A stretch of 64,000 nucleotides of DNA, taken from NCBI GenBank assembly GCA_019638285.1, contig JAHBUB010000013.1, positions 22,406-86,405 of the forward strand, written 5' to 3'. A program made the translations under genes and the position numbers. This document shows positions 60,300-64,000 of the stretch, piece after piece. The notes under the pieces were generated by a model. The model saw nothing but the letters and a program-made list of their open reading frames with translations. It was not told the origin of the DNA and searched no databases. The stretch's first letter is position 1. Each line of letters opens with the position of its first letter. This DNA is from Cyclobacteriaceae bacterium (GTDB lineage Bacteria > Bacteroidota > Bacteroidia > Cytophagales > Cyclobacteriaceae).

Positions 60300-62369
60300 A
60301 TGAAAAGGATTATCATCACATCTTGTATAGTATTTTTTGCAGCCGCCATGCTATCCTCCTGTTCTGAGGACGACAATCAAGGGCCTCAGGGGCCAGCTGA
60401 GACACCTTTAAAGGCTGAGGCTGGACCAGATCAAACCGTGGCACCATTTACGGTAGTTACTCTGGACGGATCGGCCTCGACAGGCCCGGCATCGGCAATT
60501 AGTTATGAATGGATTATTACTGCTAATCCGGGCAATATAAACCTAAGCAGTGATGGGTCGCAGCAGTCAAAAGCCACCTTTGAACCCAAAGTGAATGGAA
60601 TCTACTCCTTTACACTTCGCATTACAAGTGGAGGTAAATTCTCTGAAGATCAAGTAACTGTGACTGTGACGGGGGCACTCACGCTGGGAGGGACATTAAC
60701 AGAAACAACCACCCTGGTTGATATTGAGCAGGATGCCAGCATGCCAGATTACATTCTTAGCAGCGATCTGATCATACCAGAAAATGTCACATTAAACTTT
60801 GGTTTTTCTGGGTCACCATCCATTACTATAAAAGTAACCAACAACAGTGGTATCACTGTTAAGGCTGGGGGTAAGCTTAACGTTAACAGTGGATATAATC
60901 ATACGATAACGGCTGATACCGGTTGGAAGGGAATTTTGGTAGATGGAGGAGCAATTTATGTGGATAAGTCACTTAAAATAGACAAAGCGGGAGCTTCATT
61001 ATTCGATGGACAGACCGAGGCTGCAGCGATTACGTTTACAGGGGCTTCACCACAATTATTAAAAATGCAAGCCGTTAATTTCACAAACTCTCCCGCCCGG
61101 GATATACTGGCAACCACCTGGGTAAGTGGAGCTAACGACATTATCTCTTCAACTGCATTTTCCAATGCGGTACCGATAAAAGCACCTATCGCTTTTGTCA
61201 ATAAGATTGGGGATTACAACCAATTTGGTACTTATGATTATATACATCTTGTTCCGAGTGGTGCAGGTACCGTTGATGCCCTTCCAAGTGGTCAATATAT
61301 GTTTGATTACGGTCTCAAATATTTTATTGATGGAGACTTTACTGCTGGTTCTGCGATAACCATATCCGGTGCTACTATTTTGATGAAGGAGGGTACAGGT
61401 ATTCTGCCTCAACAAAATTTGACAATTAGTGGGTCTACAAATAATAGAGCTATAATCAAAGGTGTAAATGGAACCAATTGGAAAGGAATTGCCTTTGCAG
61501 CATCAGGGCAATTGTTAATTAGCCATGCCACCATTGAAAACGCTGGAAGTGATGTGTTCTCTACGGGATTCTTCACATCCTCTTTTAAAGCGGCAGTATA
61601 TTTTAGTTTTGGCAATGACTCTTATTTAAATGATGTAACCATTACGAACAGTGGAGGTTATGGCGTGTACAATGACAGTCCCTCAAATAATGTTGAAATT
61701 CAAAACAGCACTTTTACCGGCACCACATTATCAGCTTTAAGTGCTCAAGTGGATAGGATTCATACGAGCGTTTTAGGTACAGAGAACAACTTTACCATGC
61801 CTGCAGGGATTGCCGCAGTGGAAGTTCGCGTGCCTAACTCTAGTGTAACACCGAGTGGTACATGGCAAGCCTTGGGTGGGTCTAATTACTACCTCTTTAC
61901 TGGCAATAGTAATCCTACTTTTGCCAGTGGAACATGGACATTAAAACCGGGAGTAAATCTTAAATTCAAGTCGGGTAAAGCTTTATATCTTCAAGCGGGG
62001 AATTTTACAGCAACAGGCACGGCTTTAGCGCCAATCACTTTTAATAGTGAAGCAGGCACTGCAGGAACATGGGCTGGCATTATGGCGCAGACCAAGGTGA
62101 CTATGCAATTTTGCGAAATAAATAATGGGGGTCAGATAAAGTTATATAAGACAATGATGACGCAGGCAACTGACTTGGCCAATATTGTTTTTGATTATGC
62201 TTCGGGAGCGAATACGCATGTTTTCAAAAACAATACGGTTTCAGGCAGTGGCGGTTATGGTGTGTCGGTAGAAGCTACAAGACAGAATCCTGATGTGTTG
62301 AACGTGGCCAATAACAATACTATTGATCCCAGCCCATCTAATGCAAGTGGTGCTGTAAAAATTAATTAG
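60300..62369 (+). CDS. lipoprotein with PKD-like domain and beta-helix-like repeats
   Basis: This 689-residue protein has a lipoprotein signal (AMLSSC) and an acidic start. A PKD-like domain (about 38-125, with AGPDQTVAPFTVVTLDGSAS) is followed by a long, Gly/Asn/Thr-rich region. Its turns recall right-handed beta-helix proteins (ISHATIENAG, LNDVTITNSGGYGVYN, MQFCEINNGGQIKLY). It is surface or periplasm associated; the binding target is unknown. A LytTR-like operator lies upstream and the gene ends 2 bp before the next, so both are probably induced by the upstream kinase system. Confidence 0.78.
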   Translation: MKRIIITSCIVFFAAAMLSSCSEDDNQGPQGPAETPLKAEAGPDQTVAPFTVVTLDGSASTGPASAISYEWIITANPGNINLSSDGSQQSKATFEPKVNGIYSFTLRITSGGKFSEDQVTVTVTGALTLGGTLTETTTLVDIEQDASMPDYILSSDLIIPENVTLNFGFSGSPSITIKVTNNSGITVKAGGKLNVNSGYNHTITADTGWKGILVDGGAIYVDKSLKIDKAGASLFDGQTEAAAITFTGASPQLLKMQAVNFTNSPARDILATTWVSGANDIISSTAFSNAVPIKAPIAFVNKIGDYNQFGTYDYIHLVPSGAGTVDALPSGQYMFDYGLKYFIDGDFTAGSAITISGATILMKEGTGILPQQNLTISGSTNNRAIIKGVNGTNWKGIAFAASGQLLISHATIENAGSDVFSTGFFTSSFKAAVYFSFGNDSYLNDVTITNSGGYGVYNDSPSNNVEIQNSTFTGTTLSALSAQVDRIHTSVLGTENNFTMPAGIAAVEVRVPNSSVTPSGTWQALGGSNYYLFTGNSNPTFASGTWTLKPGVNLKFKSGKALYLQAGNFTATGTALAPITFNSEAGTAGTWAGIMAQTKVTMQFCEINNGGQIKLYKTMMTQATDLANIVFDYASGANTHVFKNNTVSGSGGYGVSVEATRQNPDVLNVANNNTIDPSPSNASGAVKIN

Positions 62370-62371
62370 TC

Positions 62372-63970
62372 ATGAAAAATATAATTCTATTTCTGTGCTT
62401 GGCTTGTAGTTCGGCTGCGATAGGCCAACAGTATTCTAGTGTTTTGGATCTGGGAAAGATGAAGCCAGGCAAAATGATCTTTGTCGAAGGGACAACTGCG
62501 GATGTTGACATTCAATACCAAATGCCGGAGTTATTTAAAAATCCACAAAATAAGTTTACCATTTCAATGCTGGGCGGAGAGCCCTATACGCATTCAGGTG
62601 GCATTGAAGCTTTTTCGGTGGATGGCAACATTTGGGCATTGAGAAATGTACCTGTAAAAACAGAAGGCTATGCAGCGGGGGCAAAGCAGTTTGTGATCTT
62701 GACCAGGCAAGGGGCTATTGAACAATACTCATACGTTTTTTATGGCAAGCCCAGTGATGAGCCAAATATGGCTTACACTGATCTCTTTAAAAATAGATTG
62801 CGCATCATCAATCGTAAAGTATCTACCAACGAATTTGTGGAAGGGGCTTTATCGGATGAGCAAATAAAGGCGTGGATAGCAGACTCGCCTGAAGCAATGG
62901 AAGATTTAAAGAAGGCCGAGGAGCAGGCAGCCGAGGCAAAAAGAACGCAAGAATCTAAAAATACGGAGAGTACCACAAAGACAGCTGCTCCTAAAGGGAA
63001 ACTAAGTCTGCTTGACAGATTGGAAAATGCATCTGTCAAGGATTCAGAGCAAAAACAGGAGGCTGCTTTGGAGATAGATTTATACCGAATACTTAATAAT
63101 TACAATGCTTATTATGAAGAACAAAATCATGGAAAAATTAAGTACTATTTTGCCTCGGCTCCTTCAACCATACCCTTACCTGCACTGGCCAAGCCTGTAA
63201 AAACCCGCGCAGAGCTGGTGGCTGAAAATGAAGCAAGGAAAGATGTCATGTTTGCTGGTCGCTCCGCCACCCCTTCGACAGAATTTGCATCCGCGAAGGA
63301 CAATGTGCCTGTAAAAAAGGAAACGTTTGCTTCCAAGATGAGTCGCATCAAATCCGATGGTAACAAGATAGGAGTGTTGCTAGTACTCAAACCAGTGATG
63401 GTTCCTAAAACTGAGGCCTCTGGTGGCATGATGATGAACCAAGCTTTACCAAGTAATTCCATAGCCATTGAAGGAGAGTATTTGGACGAAACATTGCGTG
63501 CATCAGGAACGGAATTCGCGGCTGAGCTTAATGCCGCATTGGGGACTTCAGATATTGAATTGATTGACATCAAGGATGTCCCTTATCGCGACACAAAACT
63601 AGGTCGGATTGACGATTGGTGGGCCAGTAAATACAAAGTAGTGTTTATCTATACGGTTGATCCGCGTCTGAACCCCACGCATGAAGAAATCGGTGGCAAG
63701 AATAAGTTTATGGTTACGCTCAATATGGTCACCTCCTTGCTGGCCATGGAGTATATTGGTGGCCCCGGTGCAACCAAACAAAAAATAGAAGCCCAGGTTT
63801 TGAACATGGGAAGCTTCGTTACTCCTTCCTATGCACAAGATGAAGACATGACGGACGTGGAGGAGATCTATAGAAAAACGCTTGAGAAATTGGGATCACC
63901 AATTATGGAAAAGATGAAAATAGAGCGAGCGGATGCTGTTACTAAACTCGTTGAAAAGCGATTGAAATAA
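62372..63970 (+). CDS. exported protein of unknown function
   Basis: This 532-residue product has a signal peptide (ending AIGQQ). An N-terminal beta-rich part (about 20-160) is followed by an Ala/Glu/Lys-rich, probably coiled segment (about 170-220). The rest is a mixed alpha-beta part ending in basic helices (MEKMKIERADAVTKLVEKRLK). No known family is recognised. It begins 2 bp after the PKD lipoprotein stop, making the two a translation unit that may form one complex. The window ends 30 bp later with no further feature visible. Confidence 0.65.
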   Translation: MKNIILFLCLACSSAAIGQQYSSVLDLGKMKPGKMIFVEGTTADVDIQYQMPELFKNPQNKFTISMLGGEPYTHSGGIEAFSVDGNIWALRNVPVKTEGYAAGAKQFVILTRQGAIEQYSYVFYGKPSDEPNMAYTDLFKNRLRIINRKVSTNEFVEGALSDEQIKAWIADSPEAMEDLKKAEEQAAEAKRTQESKNTESTTKTAAPKGKLSLLDRLENASVKDSEQKQEAALEIDLYRILNNYNAYYEEQNHGKIKYYFASAPSTIPLPALAKPVKTRAELVAENEARKDVMFAGRSATPSTEFASAKDNVPVKKETFASKMSRIKSDGNKIGVLLVLKPVMVPKTEASGGMMMNQALPSNSIAIEGEYLDETLRASGTEFAAELNAALGTSDIELIDIKDVPYRDTKLGRIDDWWASKYKVVFIYTVDPRLNPTHEEIGGKNKFMVTLNMVTSLLAMEYIGGPGATKQKIEAQVLNMGSFVTPSYAQDEDMTDVEEIYRKTLEKLGSPIMEKMKIERADAVTKLVEKRLK

Positions 63971-64000
63971 TTTCTCTAAGCAATTAAAGATTCTTCACTC

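Overview
The window is a contiguous, A+T-rich piece of a Bacteroidota chromosome, most likely from the order Cytophagales. The evidence is a CHU_C-type (gliding-motility, type IX secretion) C-terminal domain, a TonB receptor with a carboxypeptidase-like N-terminal domain, M20/S8/VPS10-type exported enzymes, LytTR and NarL two-component systems, few Shine-Dalgarno sequences, and a DinB plus second DnaE cassette. The species is not identifiable by reading. No prophage, complete insertion sequence, CRISPR array or rRNA operon was seen. There are three tRNAs (Lys-TTT, Leu-CAG, Leu-GAG).

Layout. 0-2.7 kb: NarL-type kinase (cut by the window edge), its regulator and an exported protein. 2.8-10.2 kb (minus strand): the branched-chain amino-acid operon ilvE-ilvD-ilvB-ilvN-ilvC-ilvA. 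It is preceded by an unannotated 39-codon leader peptide rich in Ile/Leu/Val codons and a 17-bp terminator hairpin, which together form a complete transcription attenuator. 10.3-16.8 kb: HigBA toxin-antitoxin, DinB + DnaE2-like lesion-bypass cassette behind a palindrome, RlmD. 16.9-23.1 kb: CHU_C surface protein, BatE-like protein, tRNA-Lys, TonB receptor. 23.5-30.1 kb: a nitrosative/oxygen-stress block with an Rrf2 regulator carrying three Fe-S cysteines, two copies of its probable operator, a cbb3-like haem-copper subunit with an unusual N-terminal extension, a di-haem cytochrome c, small membrane proteins, the Fe-S repair protein RIC, a cupin and a hemerythrin.

30-39 kb: an apparent envelope-stress neighbourhood with HtrA, two exported PepSY/BLIP-like paralogues, an ECF sigma factor, NarL regulator, lipoprotein and CHASE3 kinase. 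Several of these genes share an upstream element that looks like an ECF promoter. 39-50 kb: DoxX, subtilase, tRNA-Leu pair, Asp-box repeat protein, M20 peptidase, Crp/Fnr regulator, 1-Cys peroxiredoxin (with an ideal TGTGA-N6-TCACA site), EamA transporter. 50.6-56 kb: SET-domain protein, lipoprotein, then the Phe/Tyr operon pheA-aminotransferase-tyrA-(DAHP synthase + chorismate mutase). It is controlled by a second attenuator whose 26-codon leader contains a Phe/Tyr run. 56-64 kb: a frameshifted L,D-transpeptidase, a TPR histidine kinase with a LytTR regulator, a LytTR-only paralogue, and a lipoprotein plus a large exported protein. The LytTR-only gene and the lipoprotein both have direct repeats spaced exactly 21 bp upstream, which suits LytTR binding.

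Three genes are interrupted: a small CxxC protein by an in-frame stop, an MtfA-type peptidase by a frameshift after one extra G, and the L,D-transpeptidase by a frameshift. These may be real decay or assembly errors. The strongest new observations are the two complete amino-acid attenuators, the paired Rrf2 operators, the shared ECF-like promoter element and the 21-bp-spaced LytTR repeats.
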